This document shows, in pieces, positions 46,683-56,083 of a stretch of 57,073 nucleotides of DNA (positions are counted from its first letter, which is position 1; each line of letters opens with the position of its first letter). Below the pieces are notes generated by a model, which saw only the letters and a program-made list of their open reading frames with translations, was not told the origin of the DNA and searched no databases. The stretch is from a virus. The translations under genes and the position numbers were made by a program. The stretch is from positions 1 to 57,073 of IMG/VR virus record IMGVR_UViG_3300042563_000777. The stretch is one strand, 5' to 3'.

Positions 46683-47143
46683 TCGTAATCTTTTCGTTGC
46701 TTCTTGTCAAAACCCATTTTGTCAAACAGTTCGTCGATGTCTTTCTTAGTCATCATGCTAGCTAACGTCTTAATGTCATCTAGCTTCCATGCAGGATAAA
46801 TTTCAGCTAACAGTTTTTCAATCTTATTTGCTTTGCCCTTTTTACCTGCGGCAAGATAAGGATGATACATGTTAGAACCAATACCAGTTGCTGCAAATAA
46901 TTTCCACAACAAGGGTCTATGATTCTTACTTAATTCCCAATGATTTTTATTAACATACTCGTTAGTCCTTTCTAGGAACCATTCTTGCAATGATTGATCA
47001 CCTTGCACATTAGCAGTATACCTCATTAAGATGTAAGGACTGAATGCTTTCTTTTCCTCGTCGGTGAGGTTTTCGTAAAAGTCATAGTTGCGACTGTCTA
47101 CTGCATTTAGTTCACGCTTAATATCAAGTTTTGCGGTTGCCAT
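46679..47143 (-). CDS. Possible clamp loader small subunit, gp62-like
   Basis: 154 aa (T4 gp62 187). FSPYILMRYTANV, ERTNEYVNKNHWELSKNHRP, then LLWKLFAATGIG and YPAWKLDDIKTLASMMTKKD fit the general gp62 pattern of T4-like aquatic phages. No clamp loader large subunit (gp44) or clamp gene is seen in this window, so the call rests on pattern alone. Confidence 0.45.
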   Translation of the reverse strand: MATAKLDIKRELNAVDSRNYDFYENLTDEEKKAFSPYILMRYTANVQGDQSLQEWFLERTNEYVNKNHWELSKNHRPLLWKLFAATGIGSNMYHPYLAAGKKGKANKIEKLLAEIYPAWKLDDIKTLASMMTKKDIDELFDKMGFDKKQRKDYE

Positions 47144-47405
47144 ATCTTTTTTCGTAATCTTCTGTAAGGTAGTATGTTATTTTAACACGGTCCAGGGCGG
47201 CTTGTAAAGCAGTATCGGACTTGGCAGCACGATGAATATCACCCCACAATTTACTTTCCATTATTTCGTCATGCAATGATGCCCTAGGTGATCCTGTTCC
47301 GATTCCTACATTGCCGGAACTGTCTATCCGCATTTTTTCAGTAGAACCTGCATTTCTAGCATAAACAGTTTTACCCTTATCCGGACTTTCAAAAATTAGT
47401 GACAT
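47124..47405 (-). CDS. Small protein with S74-like fibre motif
   Basis: 93 aa. EKMRIDSSGNVGIGTGSPRA (about residues 23-42) matches the repeat found before peptidase S74 domains in tail fibres (ERMRI-SSGNVGIGT-P). The flanking parts (ESPDKGKTVYARNAGS; HDEIMESKLWGDIHRAAKSD) belong to a short conserved phage protein. So a fibre-like motif stands within a non-fibre gene. Overlaps the gp62-like gene by 20 nt. Confidence 0.6.
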   Translation of the reverse strand: MSLIFESPDKGKTVYARNAGSTEKMRIDSSGNVGIGTGSPRASLHDEIMESKLWGDIHRAAKSDTALQAALDRVKITYYLTEDYEKRYGNRKT

Positions 47406-47406
47406 C

Positions 47407-47910
47407 TTACCAACATCTTGTGTAATCTACAATCTCACTTTGTCTAGAAACTTCTTTAACAAAATAGGCGCATAAAGGTTTTTCGCCTGCATGTAATGGT
47501 GTGGTTAAAAGTTGCCCAGCCCTCATTTTAGGAAAATACCATTTAACATCTTGATAAACATCAATAATATCAATTTCATGAAATTCTGGCCTAAAGCTAC
47601 TAAGTGGATTAAAACAATATGTTTTGAATCCTCTATCATTTAGACTTGTTAATGGCAATACTTCCATATCTGGTCCTTCTGGATCTCCGACAATTGTACA
47701 CCAATCAAGTGGCATAGTAATTTCATCCTGACCTATTTTAAGAACTGCTGCAGGACCAGTAAAACTTTCAAGAAAAATTAGTGGGATAAAAAAGTAATCA
47801 GGATTTTGATTATCACTATTATCTAATACTGAAAATCGTAGATCATCGTCTACTTCTTCAGGTAATTCGTTGAGATAAAATGTTTTGTTTTCTAAGGTTA
47901 AGATTTGCAT
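47407..47910 (-). CDS. Conserved phage protein next to uvsW
   Basis: 167 aa. FNPLSSFRPEFHEIDIIDVY, WYFPKMRAGQLLTTPL and CAYFVKEVS are conserved in T4-like aquatic phages as I recall. Beta-rich, function unknown. Its start overlaps the uvsW stop. Confidence 0.6.
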   Translation of the reverse strand: MQILTLENKTFYLNELPEEVDDDLRFSVLDNSDNQNPDYFFIPLIFLESFTGPAAVLKIGQDEITMPLDWCTIVGDPEGPDMEVLPLTSLNDRGFKTYCFNPLSSFRPEFHEIDIIDVYQDVKWYFPKMRAGQLLTTPLHAGEKPLCAYFVKEVSRQSEIVDYTRCW

Positions 47911-49403
47911 TATTTGTTATATTTCACTTTTTGAATTTCGAATGGATATTTCGCATCCTTATAGAACTTTTTTCGTTCAGTAAGGTGTCTCTTTGCATAC
48001 TTCGTTGACGCTGTAATATCCCAGATTTGTACGAAGTCTTTGTCGTCTGCTTTTCTAATGCCTCGCCCAATTGATTGTATAACGCGAGTAAAGCTCTTTC
48101 CGGACTCCAACATAACCAGATTAAAAATCCTAGGGATATTAATACCAACAGCGGCCACACCGTAAGTCGCCACAATAATCTTGTTAGTAGCAGTTTTAAC
48201 TTCGTCATATTCAGTCTTTCTATCTTTGGTTTTTACTCTACCAGATATAAAAGCAACATCCGGTTCTTCTTTCAAAACATTGAATAAGCCACTAAGATGA
48301 GTTTGTAGGAATTCTCCGCACTCGATTCTATCAACTAACACAAGGGTGTTGCCAGTGTTTGCAATCTCTTTAATTAGCGTAGATATGTAACTCATCCTAT
48401 CATTATCGGTTACTAGGAATTTTAACTCCTCAGGATATCCGCTAAATTCTTTCCACTCTGCCGTTTGAATAATGTTTACGTGGCAATCACTTAGTACACC
48501 TTTTTCCTGTAATTCGTGAGCACGAACTTGATGTACTACTTCACCTAGACTTGCACGTAAACTTTGAAATTCGTGGTCTGCTTTAGGTACAGTACCAGTT
48601 AAGCCCCAGCGTATTGGTGCGTTGGCAAGATTTCGGGTTAGCAAGTTTTTCAACACTTCCGCCTTGGCCATGTGTACTTCATCAACCATAACTGTAGCAA
48701 CTCCTTCGAGTAATTCTGCTAAAGTTAACACTTCTTCATCAGTGGTATCTTTGGATTTTTTGTCTAAAATATTCAAACTTTGCCAGGTGCAAATAGTATG
48801 CGTTTTGTTCAGATCTTTTCTGTCACCGTAGTAAACACCTACATCTAATTTACAGTTAATGAAGTCTTCCTCTGTTTGTTCCACAAGACTTTTGTTAGGA
48901 ACAATGGTTATTGTACGACCATATTTTTCCACAATTTTCGATAAAGTTGCGGTGGTTATTGTCTTGCCAAAACCAGTTGCAATTTCTTGAATACACTGTG
49001 GATTTTTAAGAAACATATTGACTGCTTCAACTTGATCGTCACGCAGTCTAATAGGTTTGCCTGCAAATCGATGACCTTCGGGCCATGTCTGATCACCCCA
49101 AAAATCTTCAAAAATTTCAGGAAAATCTAGGGCAATGGGCTTGCGATTATCTTCAAGATCAATGTTGTAATTTTTACTCTCAAGATATGTTAACACCTGT
49201 GGTAGCATTGATAGATAGGTAGTTCCACCTAATCCGAAAAAACTAACACTGCCGTCCCAACGACCTAATTTATAGGCTGGACGATACCTAGCTGTGGGGT
49301 CTTCGTACTTGAATTTCTTGACCAGAGCCTTTCGTGCGTCGAGGTCTAAATTTTCTATCTTAACATTGACCTCGTCTTTTATTATTATTTTACAGTATGG
49401 CAA
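47910..49403 (-). CDS. uvsW: UvsW-like superfamily 2 helicase
   Basis: 497 aa. Walker A ATGFGKT (142-148), DEVH box VMVDEVHMA near 240, GLTGT near 272, and motif VI IQSIGRGIRK near 447. T4 UvsW unwinds branched DNA and R-loops and helps the switch from origin- to recombination-dependent replication. Overlaps the upstream HARP-like gene by 14 nt. Confidence 0.9.
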   Translation of the reverse strand: MPYCKIIIKDEVNVKIENLDLDARKALVKKFKYEDPTARYRPAYKLGRWDGSVSFFGLGGTTYLSMLPQVLTYLESKNYNIDLEDNRKPIALDFPEIFEDFWGDQTWPEGHRFAGKPIRLRDDQVEAVNMFLKNPQCIQEIATGFGKTITTATLSKIVEKYGRTITIVPNKSLVEQTEEDFINCKLDVGVYYGDRKDLNKTHTICTWQSLNILDKKSKDTTDEEVLTLAELLEGVATVMVDEVHMAKAEVLKNLLTRNLANAPIRWGLTGTVPKADHEFQSLRASLGEVVHQVRAHELQEKGVLSDCHVNIIQTAEWKEFSGYPEELKFLVTDNDRMSYISTLIKEIANTGNTLVLVDRIECGEFLQTHLSGLFNVLKEEPDVAFISGRVKTKDRKTEYDEVKTATNKIIVATYGVAAVGINIPRIFNLVMLESGKSFTRVIQSIGRGIRKADDKDFVQIWDITASTKYAKRHLTERKKFYKDAKYPFEIQKVKYNK

Positions 49404-50568
49404 AGTTAAAATTCCTTTGTGGTTTTTTGTCCAGTATGTGAATCACATTATGGTGATTTTTCACAAATTCTCGTATTGTATAGTGTACACTATGTAGGCT
49501 GAAGTTTACAACACAATTGAATTTAATTTTTGATTCGATAACTGTCTTCGGTACCTTGCCGCTGATAAACACTGCACGAGTTTTTTCAGTGATGGGATTG
49601 TTTAGTTGCTCGTCTTTGATAAATTTATTGAATTTTTCACCAGTTTCTTTAGGTAGTCTAAACATCACACTCATTTCTTCAGGAGTGATATCAAGTGATT
49701 TTAAAAATTCATAACTTTTTGTAATTTTTTCCATCTCCAGGCCGCCCGGTATGATAAACATGCAAGGAGACAGATTTTTAACAATACGAGAAATGTCGTA
49801 AATTGTAGATTCTTCCAAATTTACGGTAAAATTCACCCCTGGATTTTCATTTAGGAAATCTATTACAGATTGTTCAATATTATTTTCAGCCAGGTACTCA
49901 CTGACACTATCATCCCATGTATGTATACCGACTTTTCTTGCTAAAAATAGCGAGTCCAACAAATCTGTGGTTTCAGGTTGAGGCACACGATGGCTTACAT
50001 TGATAAATTTTGGCATTTTTTCGGTATAACTGACCATAGGTACAAAATTTTCAAGATTTTCTTGAATAGCCAGTATTTGCTCAATGTAATTAACAAATTC
50101 TTCGTCAGCAGTGAACTCGTCCTTCTCAACAAACGAGATCAGGAATTGTATGCTACGTTCGTTCAGTGCAAAAATCCATGCTTTTTCATCTTTATCCCAT
50201 TCCGCGTGTATCAAATTAGGACGCTCTTTTCTAATTCTCTCCAAGATGGTTTCATTATAAGGAAATTCCACTTTGATTGCCTTAGTGTATTCACTATGAG
50301 CAATCACAGAGATTCGTTTGTTAGAATTGATAGTTCTACGGGGTACTCTATATGTGGGATTTTCCAGAAAATTTGTGATATCTTGTCCAAGTATCTGCGT
50401 TAATTTTTCTTTTTGTCTTTGCAGTATTCGAACTGCAAGAATTGCCTGTTTTTCAGTGAATCCAAGACCTCTAGAAATTTGATCATGGAAGCTCCAAACC
50501 ATTTTTGAATCATAGGGATTCATTTGGGTCTTCATTGCAAGGAGAATAATTAGGTCTTCAATACTCAT
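49390..50568 (-). CDS. UvsW-linked protein with HARP-like segment
   Basis: 392 aa. RISVIAHSEYTKAIKVEFPY then ERIRKERPNLIHAEWDKDEK and AWIFALNERSIQFL (about residues 83-150) resemble the HARP domain of annealing helicases such as SMARCAL1, here on a separate protein directly before UvsW. The C-terminal half is unrecognised. The gene has its own TATAAT, and the ATG follows 6 nt later, so it is probably leaderless. Confidence 0.55.
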   Translation of the reverse strand: MSIEDLIILLAMKTQMNPYDSKMVWSFHDQISRGLGFTEKQAILAVRILQRQKEKLTQILGQDITNFLENPTYRVPRRTINSNKRISVIAHSEYTKAIKVEFPYNETILERIRKERPNLIHAEWDKDEKAWIFALNERSIQFLISFVEKDEFTADEEFVNYIEQILAIQENLENFVPMVSYTEKMPKFINVSHRVPQPETTDLLDSLFLARKVGIHTWDDSVSEYLAENNIEQSVIDFLNENPGVNFTVNLEESTIYDISRIVKNLSPCMFIIPGGLEMEKITKSYEFLKSLDITPEEMSVMFRLPKETGEKFNKFIKDEQLNNPITEKTRAVFISGKVPKTVIESKIKFNCVVNFSLHSVHYTIREFVKNHHNVIHILDKKPQRNFNFAIL

Positions 50569-50574
50569 ACTAAC

Positions 50575-50603
50575 ATTATACAGGAAAACAAAAAAGGACG
50601 CAA
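50575..50603 (-). promoter_or_regulatory. Sigma-70 promoter inside a terminator, minus strand
   Basis: Minus-strand TTGCGT (50598-50603) sits in the terminator loop and 3' arm, 17-nt spacer includes the T-run, TATAAT (50575-50580). ATG at 50568 after 6 nt. Same design as in the plus-strand block. Confidence 0.7.
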
Positions 50604-50614
50604 GTCCTTTTTTA
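50590..50614 (-). terminator. Terminator after uvsY
   Basis: AAAAAAGGAC and GTCCTTTTTT with loop TTGC: perfect stem and T6, directly after the uvsY stop at 50616. Confidence 0.85.
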
Positions 50615-50615
50615 G

Positions 50616-51071
50616 TTAGAGGGAAATATCGTCCAATCCGGCAGCGCGGAGTTTGATAATATTGCTAAGTTGCCACTGTTTGATATCCAGTGCCTTGATA
50701 ATGCCCAGCCATTGATTTCTCAGCATGGCAAATTCGTTGATAATTTTTTCCATATCAACAACATCTGCTTCACCATCGACGTATTTTTCAACATCTCGAC
50801 TGCTTAGTGCTCTTTGATAATTCTCTAGATATTTCTTAAAGGCTTTGCTTCGAATACGGCGCAACTCAATGTTCAAATATTCTAATACTGCTTCAATTTC
50901 CTGCAATTGGTTAAACCTTTGTTCAACAATTCCAGGTAAAGAAGCCGAAGCTTTCTCTACTTTTCCGTAGATCTTAACTTCGGCCCTTGCACTATCTATT
51001 TCTTTATAAAAGTATTCTATGCAGTCAGGTAAGTGAGCAATGTCCTTACTAACTTTAGAATACCATCCCAT
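50616..51071 (-). CDS. uvsY: Recombination mediator UvsY-like
   Basis: 151 aa (T4 UvsY 137). Helical, with YFYKEIDSARAEVKIYGKVE, LPGIVEQRFNQLQEIEAVLE and LRNQWLGIIKALDIKQWQLS, as in cyanophage UvsY. Loads UvsX on gp32-covered ssDNA. Position after uvsX and an acidic small protein fits. Confidence 0.8.
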   Translation of the reverse strand: MGWYSKVSKDIAHLPDCIEYFYKEIDSARAEVKIYGKVEKASASLPGIVEQRFNQLQEIEAVLEYLNIELRRIRSKAFKKYLENYQRALSSRDVEKYVDGEADVVDMEKIINEFAMLRNQWLGIIKALDIKQWQLSNIIKLRAAGLDDISL

Positions 51072-51073
51072 AA

Positions 51074-51325
51074 TTAATCCTCATCTTCGTAGAAATCATC
51101 GTCTTCAATAAAGCTGTCATCTTCTTCTTCATTAAATTCTTTCATTACTAATTCGATAGCATCGTCAAGATGTGGATCATACCCTAATAGTCCTTCTAAT
51201 GTGTCAGCTTCGACATCTTTGTTAACTAAAAAATCAACAAATTGTGACGCTGCAAATTCACGGCCCTTTTCAGGAATGTGATCTCTAAATGTGTCCCAAA
51301 TTTCAAAGATTAGTTGCTCTTCCAT
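51074..51325 (-). CDS. Acidic small protein between uvsX and uvsY
   Basis: 83 aa. Helical with very acidic end (NEEEDDSFIEDDDFYEDED). Conserved in this position in related phages as I recall; role unknown. Its start touches the uvsX stop. Confidence 0.6.
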   Translation of the reverse strand: MEEQLIFEIWDTFRDHIPEKGREFAASQFVDFLVNKDVEADTLEGLLGYDPHLDDAIELVMKEFNEEEDDSFIEDDDFYEDED

Positions 51326-52392
51326 TATGCTTCCTCATTGTCTTCAAGTGCTATTGGATCTAAGGCTTTTTCTCCATTCTTGGAAATATCTTCCATCATA
51401 ATGGTTAGCCCGTCTTTTTCGTTCTTTTCCCAAGCCTTACGGAATTGTTTGATTATTTCACCATCGACTGTTGTGTAAACAAGACTGTTGCCTTCTTTCT
51501 TCAACATATTTTTAGCTTCGAACAAATCAACCAATCCGCTGTAGGGACTCATGCCAGTTGTATACGGAATTTCTACTTGCACTGACTCGAACGGCTTTGC
51601 ATAACGTGTTTTCATAATCTTACAAGCTGCACGAATACCGTTAACAGTTGTAGTCTTATTACCATCAGCGTCAGTTTTCAGTTTGAGTTTCTTCATAGCA
51701 ACTACAATAGAACTTGCATAGACAAATCCTTGCCCGCCACTAATCTTATCATCTGGATCAAACATATCCTGGCTAGCGTATGTGTGATTTGTACAAACCA
51801 TACCTACATTCCACGAGCCAAACATGTTTACACAGTTACGAACCAATGAAGTAAGTGCCTTAGGCTTACGACCCATGTCACCTTTCATCTCGCCTGCTTC
51901 GAACTGATTAACGTCTGTAGGAGTCAACAACATACCCAATGAATCAATTACAAATAATACCTTAGGACGCGAATCTTCGGGCATGGTTTTGTATTCTTTC
52001 ATGAATTCACTAATGGTTTTTGCCACGTCGTCAATCATAGCCATGTTAAGTTTTAGAAGTTTATCTTCACTTGTATTAACACCTAGATCAAGCAACCACT
52101 TTTCGTCAAGGGCGTTTTCGCTGTCAACTAAGACAACAAAAATACCTTGTTCTTGTGCCGCTTTAATAATGTTACCAGAGCAGATATATGATTTACCTGC
52201 ACCGGATTCGCCCGCAAAAACTGTTACTTTGCCTAGTGGAACTCCTTTGTAGAAGTCCCCCGAGATAAGATAGTTTAGGGCGTAGTTACCGGTTGAAATC
52301 CAATCGGTGGGGTCGTTAAACCCAATTCCCAAGCCATCAATACTTTTCGTAATAGACTTGCGGAACTTCGAAATATCGAAGGCCTTTGACAT
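51325..52392 (-). CDS. uvsX: RecA-like recombinase UvsX
   Basis: 355 aa (T4 391). GESGAGKS (61-68) Walker A, VLFVIDSLGMLLT Walker B near 148-160, and KMKTRYAKPFE near 263. Forms filaments on ssDNA for strand exchange, with UvsY and gp32. Acidic end (DNEEA). Confidence 0.93.
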   Translation of the reverse strand: MSKAFDISKFRKSITKSIDGLGIGFNDPTDWISTGNYALNYLISGDFYKGVPLGKVTVFAGESGAGKSYICSGNIIKAAQEQGIFVVLVDSENALDEKWLLDLGVNTSEDKLLKLNMAMIDDVAKTISEFMKEYKTMPEDSRPKVLFVIDSLGMLLTPTDVNQFEAGEMKGDMGRKPKALTSLVRNCVNMFGSWNVGMVCTNHTYASQDMFDPDDKISGGQGFVYASSIVVAMKKLKLKTDADGNKTTTVNGIRAACKIMKTRYAKPFESVQVEIPYTTGMSPYSGLVDLFEAKNMLKKEGNSLVYTTVDGEIIKQFRKAWEKNEKDGLTIMMEDISKNGEKALDPIALEDNEEA

Positions 52393-52406
52393 AGTCTATT
52401 CTCCTA

Positions 52407-53417
52407 TTAGTCTTTTTGACGGTTACGAATCATTGCAATGATATCGGCTGCTCTGCTCGATGCCTCCCCACCTGCGCTCTCAGCTTTTGCGGCTGGAGGA
52501 GTGAATGATTTCTCTGCTGTTGCAACTTCATCTTCCCAAGGTGCTGGCTCTTCAACGGCAGGTACTGGTGCTGGTCTAGCCACCGGTGCTGCCGCTGATT
52601 TAGCCGCTCCACCTTCTGCATTGTCACGACCACCATAGCCTGCTGGCTTGAAGTATTGACCCCAACGATCCATATCAAATGCTTCACCGTCTACTGACGC
52701 TTCGAACATTTCTTTCATGACTTTGAGTTCAACTTCGCCTGGCTTCTTAGGCAAGAAGTCTTTTAGATTATACAATCCATGTTGTGCAATTGCAGCATTT
52801 TCTGCATCGCTTAGAGCACGTTCACGACGAGCCCAAGTGCTAGTAGAGTAGTCAGCATAACCACCTTTGCTTGTTTTAGCAATCTTGAAATCAAGACCAC
52901 GAACCAAGTCTGTCGGTAGTTCTTCAATCTCACTATCCATCAAAGCATTTTTAACAATGTTAAAAATTTGTGAGCCGATGATGAAGCGACGGATTGGATT
53001 TTCAGGAGTCTTATCTTCCTGTAGTTTGCTTTCGCCCACAAAACCTTGGAACAGGTATGACTTCTTCTTCCAGTACTTACGACCCATATCTTCCAAAGAC
53101 TTGTCTTTGAACCAAGGACGAACCTCAGTAAGAATTGGACATGTCTCGCCCCACATTTCCATACATGGGACTTGAACAGTCACTGGCTTGGAATTGGTTT
53201 CACCTTTCACACCGGCAAATGGCAATTTGATCATTGCACGTTCGATCCAGAAGAAAGTATTTGAGCTGTCACCGTCAGGAAGGAAGCGGACTGTTGTAGT
53301 CGAACCTTCTGGCATGTTCCAGTGAGGGTAAATTGCATTATCACCGCCGCCGGATTGCCCGCCGCCTTGTTGTGAAGATGCTTGTAGTTTTGCGCGAATT
53401 TCTGCTAATGTTGCCAT
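52407..53417 (-). CDS. 32: ssDNA-binding protein gp32-like
   Basis: 336 aa (T4 301). OB-fold region with IYPHWNMPEGSTTTVRFLPD, then CMEMWGETCP and KKKSYLFQGFVGE. C85 and C93 could bind zinc with a His, but the classical T4 set (H-C-C-C) is not complete. The C-terminal 100 residues are Ala/Pro/Glu-rich, a flexible protein-binding tail. Covers ssDNA in replication and recombination. Confidence 0.9.
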   Translation of the reverse strand: MATLAEIRAKLQASSQQGGGQSGGGDNAIYPHWNMPEGSTTTVRFLPDGDSSNTFFWIERAMIKLPFAGVKGETNSKPVTVQVPCMEMWGETCPILTEVRPWFKDKSLEDMGRKYWKKKSYLFQGFVGESKLQEDKTPENPIRRFIIGSQIFNIVKNALMDSEIEELPTDLVRGLDFKIAKTSKGGYADYSTSTWARRERALSDAENAAIAQHGLYNLKDFLPKKPGEVELKVMKEMFEASVDGEAFDMDRWGQYFKPAGYGGRDNAEGGAAKSAAAPVARPAPVPAVEEPAPWEDEVATAEKSFTPPAAKAESAGGEASSRAADIIAMIRNRQKD

Positions 53418-53469
53418 AATGTTTTTCCTTAATGTTGATTTATTATGCCTCTTCTTTAAAGCCTACTGA

Positions 53470-53513
53470 CTAAAAAGAAAAACTGTGCATGTGTTTAGTA
53501 TGCACAGTTTTAT
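53470..53513 (-). terminator. Strong terminator
   Basis: AACTGTGCAT and ATGCACAGTT (10 bp) followed by TTTCTTTTT on the minus strand. Separates the 835-aa gene from gp32. Confidence 0.85.
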
Positions 53514-53561
53514 TTATTATCGCAACCTATACGGCTACGAAAATACGGTTATTTTTGCCAA

Positions 53562-56069
53562 TTATTTTCTGTAGTTGGCAATTCTCATAATTGCTGCTAA
53601 GTCAGTAGATTCGTTCTGTCCTAGACCCAGTTCTGCTTTTTTACGGGCTAATCCTGCTGAGCTTGTTGGGCTATTGGTTTTTTCTTTTTCTAAATCTTTA
53701 GTGGACATCTTCCAGTCGCCGCCTTGTTCCTTGCGTTTGTACGCAGGCACTTGGCTCTTATCTGGACCGCTTTCATTCGGACCGCGGTCGTCCGGAACAC
53801 CGGCAGCTTTTAATGCATCTGCCCTGTCACTGTAACCTTTAACACCTGGTTTGATATCTTTAGATGCTTGTCTAATTGCTGCTTTTTCCGTGTCAGAGGC
53901 ATTGCTGGCATCAACGTGCTTCATTGTTGTAGAAGCTTGATGACTATCTCTACCTTCAACTTTTGCCTTGATGTTTCCCACTAGTTCTTTTAATCTTGCC
54001 AATCCGTCATCGCCATTAACTGGTGTGCCGTGACGCTGTTGCCATTCCATAGTTAGTTTTTCCATAAATTGTTCAGCCATTTGTCTTGCCTGTTGTCCAG
54101 CTTGCTCTCCAAACTTTTCACTGATTTGTTTTTCAACATCTAATGCAATGCCTTCACCGCCACGGAATGGTCCAACTTCTGGATTGTCACGATTGTAAAA
54201 ACTCTTAACAATCTTAGCAACTTCTTGTACCATTGCCTTAGGATCTTTGCCTTCTGCAACAGGAGGTTGTTCTGGAGCAGGAGCGTCTACAGGCGGCATT
54301 TCTGCTGCTGGCTCTTGAGGCGCAGCACCAGTTAGTCCTAATGCCACTAACAACTCTGGGTAACTTTCCTGCGCCCACACTTGTAATACTTCGATAGGAT
54401 CAGTTGTAGGATCTAAGTCAAACGCACCTTTTAATTTTGCTTCGAGGTCGCTATCTTCTAAACCAAAGCTGCTGAAGAATTGCCATGCGGTTTGACCGTC
54501 TACACCCAGTTCTATCTCACCGTTAGGCAATTCATCCATTGCCTGCTTTAAAGATTGAATTTGATCATCGGTTAGTTTACCTTGCTCAACCGCTTCTGCC
54601 CATTCTGTAAATTCGTCAAATACACTTTCCTTGACTTCTTTATCGTCGTCGTTGCATTCGCACGGCGAGCAATCGCATTTGGAACAAGTTCCTTCATTAA
54701 CAAAATCTTCAAGATCAACAGCATTGGCTTCTTGCATAATGCTGTGAATTAGAGGAAAAAATGCTGCTAGATCTTCTTTGAAATTTGTTTCTGTAAATTT
54801 TGCCTTGTATGTTTCCATAGTGACAGGATCTAGATCTGCCATTAGTGTTTCATCTTGTTCTACAAAACTTGCTGTCCATGCTTCATAATGATGACGCTTG
54901 CTCAATGATTCAATTTGTGCTTTTAATTCTTGTAGTCGGCCTACGGCCCTTTCTTTAATGCCCATTGCATCATCATGTAATTGAGTGTGTTGTACTTGTC
55001 TGCTGAATTCTTGTAATTGGGCAATCTGTTCACTCATACGTACAATTGCCTTGCCGGCTGGATCGTGTGGAACGCCACCGTGGTCAACGTGCTGAGCCAT
55101 GGCAAATGCGCCAGCTGGATGAATGAACGGATATTTAAATCTTTCACCGTCTCTATTTTGAATGTAAATTGCCTTGATGTTTTTCTTCTGGCTACGTGCG
55201 CCTGGATACATTTCATCTACTGGACTGTGGTGTCTAACAATAACTTCTGTGGCACCTTTTACAGCGCGGCTAGTTTTTTTAGAACTTCTTTGGTTCCATC
55301 GGCTTTCTTGCAGACCTTCTCCCATATGTTGCTGTGTTCTATCTTTTAACATTGATAGTAGTCTTTCAGCAATTTCTTCGGGATGATCCTCATATTGTCT
55401 ACCTAGGTCGTATTGTAGTTCATCAAATTCTTTTTGGATATAACGTCCAACGGGATGTGTTATAGAATCTCCAGCATCTACTATTTTTAAAATAGTATCA
55501 CTATTGAATTCTGGACTATTCACTACTTTTCCAACTTTTTGCATCAATGCGGTATTATCAATACTAGGACTCATTCTCGATATCAACCGATCACGTGGAG
55601 TATTTGTCAGTTCACGACCAGTGTTTTCTGATACACCTTTTCTAATTTTTTTAGTTTCGTTCATAGTATTCATTTCGGGTTCTTCCTTAGTACCTTGCGT
55701 TGCTGCAAGATGTTGAAAATCATTTTTATCTAAATTTGTTTTAGCAATATCGCGTGTATCAAAACGTAGCAATCTACGCATTGCAAACAGTCTCATTTCT
55801 TTTAGAAAATCGTACCACATACCTTTTGCAGGATCATCTTGATTTTCTGTAATGCCTTGACTGTAGTATATTTTAAGACTACCTAGATCGTTTAGGCTAA
55901 TGCTCACACGGCCTAGATTTACACCTTCGTTAATAAAGTCAAAATCAAAGAATCTTGCCTCTGCAGGATCAATGGTTACAGCACCTGTTTCGTCGCCCAT
56001 TTCCAAATTTTGGAAACGACTGCGGACTTTATCGAACAAGTCTTGGGAGATTATTTGAATAGCTTTCAT
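53562..56069 (-). CDS. Large phage protein of unknown function
   Basis: 835 aa. N-terminus AIQIISQDLFDKVRSRFQNL then a small alpha/beta domain; middle helical and charged; CSKCDCSPCEC near 480 is a Cys-rich knot, possibly zinc-binding; acidic and Pro-rich segments (PPVDAPAPEQPPVAE) near 600; basic C-terminus with GPNESGPDKSQVP. Between terminase and gp32, with AATAAATA 6 nt before the ATG, so late expression is likely. May be a virion or packaged protein. Confidence 0.5.
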   Translation of the reverse strand: MKAIQIISQDLFDKVRSRFQNLEMGDETGAVTIDPAEARFFDFDFINEGVNLGRVSISLNDLGSLKIYYSQGITENQDDPAKGMWYDFLKEMRLFAMRRLLRFDTRDIAKTNLDKNDFQHLAATQGTKEEPEMNTMNETKKIRKGVSENTGRELTNTPRDRLISRMSPSIDNTALMQKVGKVVNSPEFNSDTILKIVDAGDSITHPVGRYIQKEFDELQYDLGRQYEDHPEEIAERLLSMLKDRTQQHMGEGLQESRWNQRSSKKTSRAVKGATEVIVRHHSPVDEMYPGARSQKKNIKAIYIQNRDGERFKYPFIHPAGAFAMAQHVDHGGVPHDPAGKAIVRMSEQIAQLQEFSRQVQHTQLHDDAMGIKERAVGRLQELKAQIESLSKRHHYEAWTASFVEQDETLMADLDPVTMETYKAKFTETNFKEDLAAFFPLIHSIMQEANAVDLEDFVNEGTCSKCDCSPCECNDDDKEVKESVFDEFTEWAEAVEQGKLTDDQIQSLKQAMDELPNGEIELGVDGQTAWQFFSSFGLEDSDLEAKLKGAFDLDPTTDPIEVLQVWAQESYPELLVALGLTGAAPQEPAAEMPPVDAPAPEQPPVAEGKDPKAMVQEVAKIVKSFYNRDNPEVGPFRGGEGIALDVEKQISEKFGEQAGQQARQMAEQFMEKLTMEWQQRHGTPVNGDDGLARLKELVGNIKAKVEGRDSHQASTTMKHVDASNASDTEKAAIRQASKDIKPGVKGYSDRADALKAAGVPDDRGPNESGPDKSQVPAYKRKEQGGDWKMSTKDLEKEKTNSPTSSAGLARKKAELGLGQNESTDLAAIMRIANYRK

Positions 56070-56075
56070 ATGTGT

Positions 56076-56083
56076 TATTTATT
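56076..56083 (-). promoter_or_regulatory. Late-type AATAAATA element
   Basis: Minus strand, AATAAATA followed after 6 nt by the ATG at 56069 of the 835-aa gene. Just after the terminase stop (56082-56084 overlap). Like T4 late -10 (TATAAATA). Confidence 0.45.
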
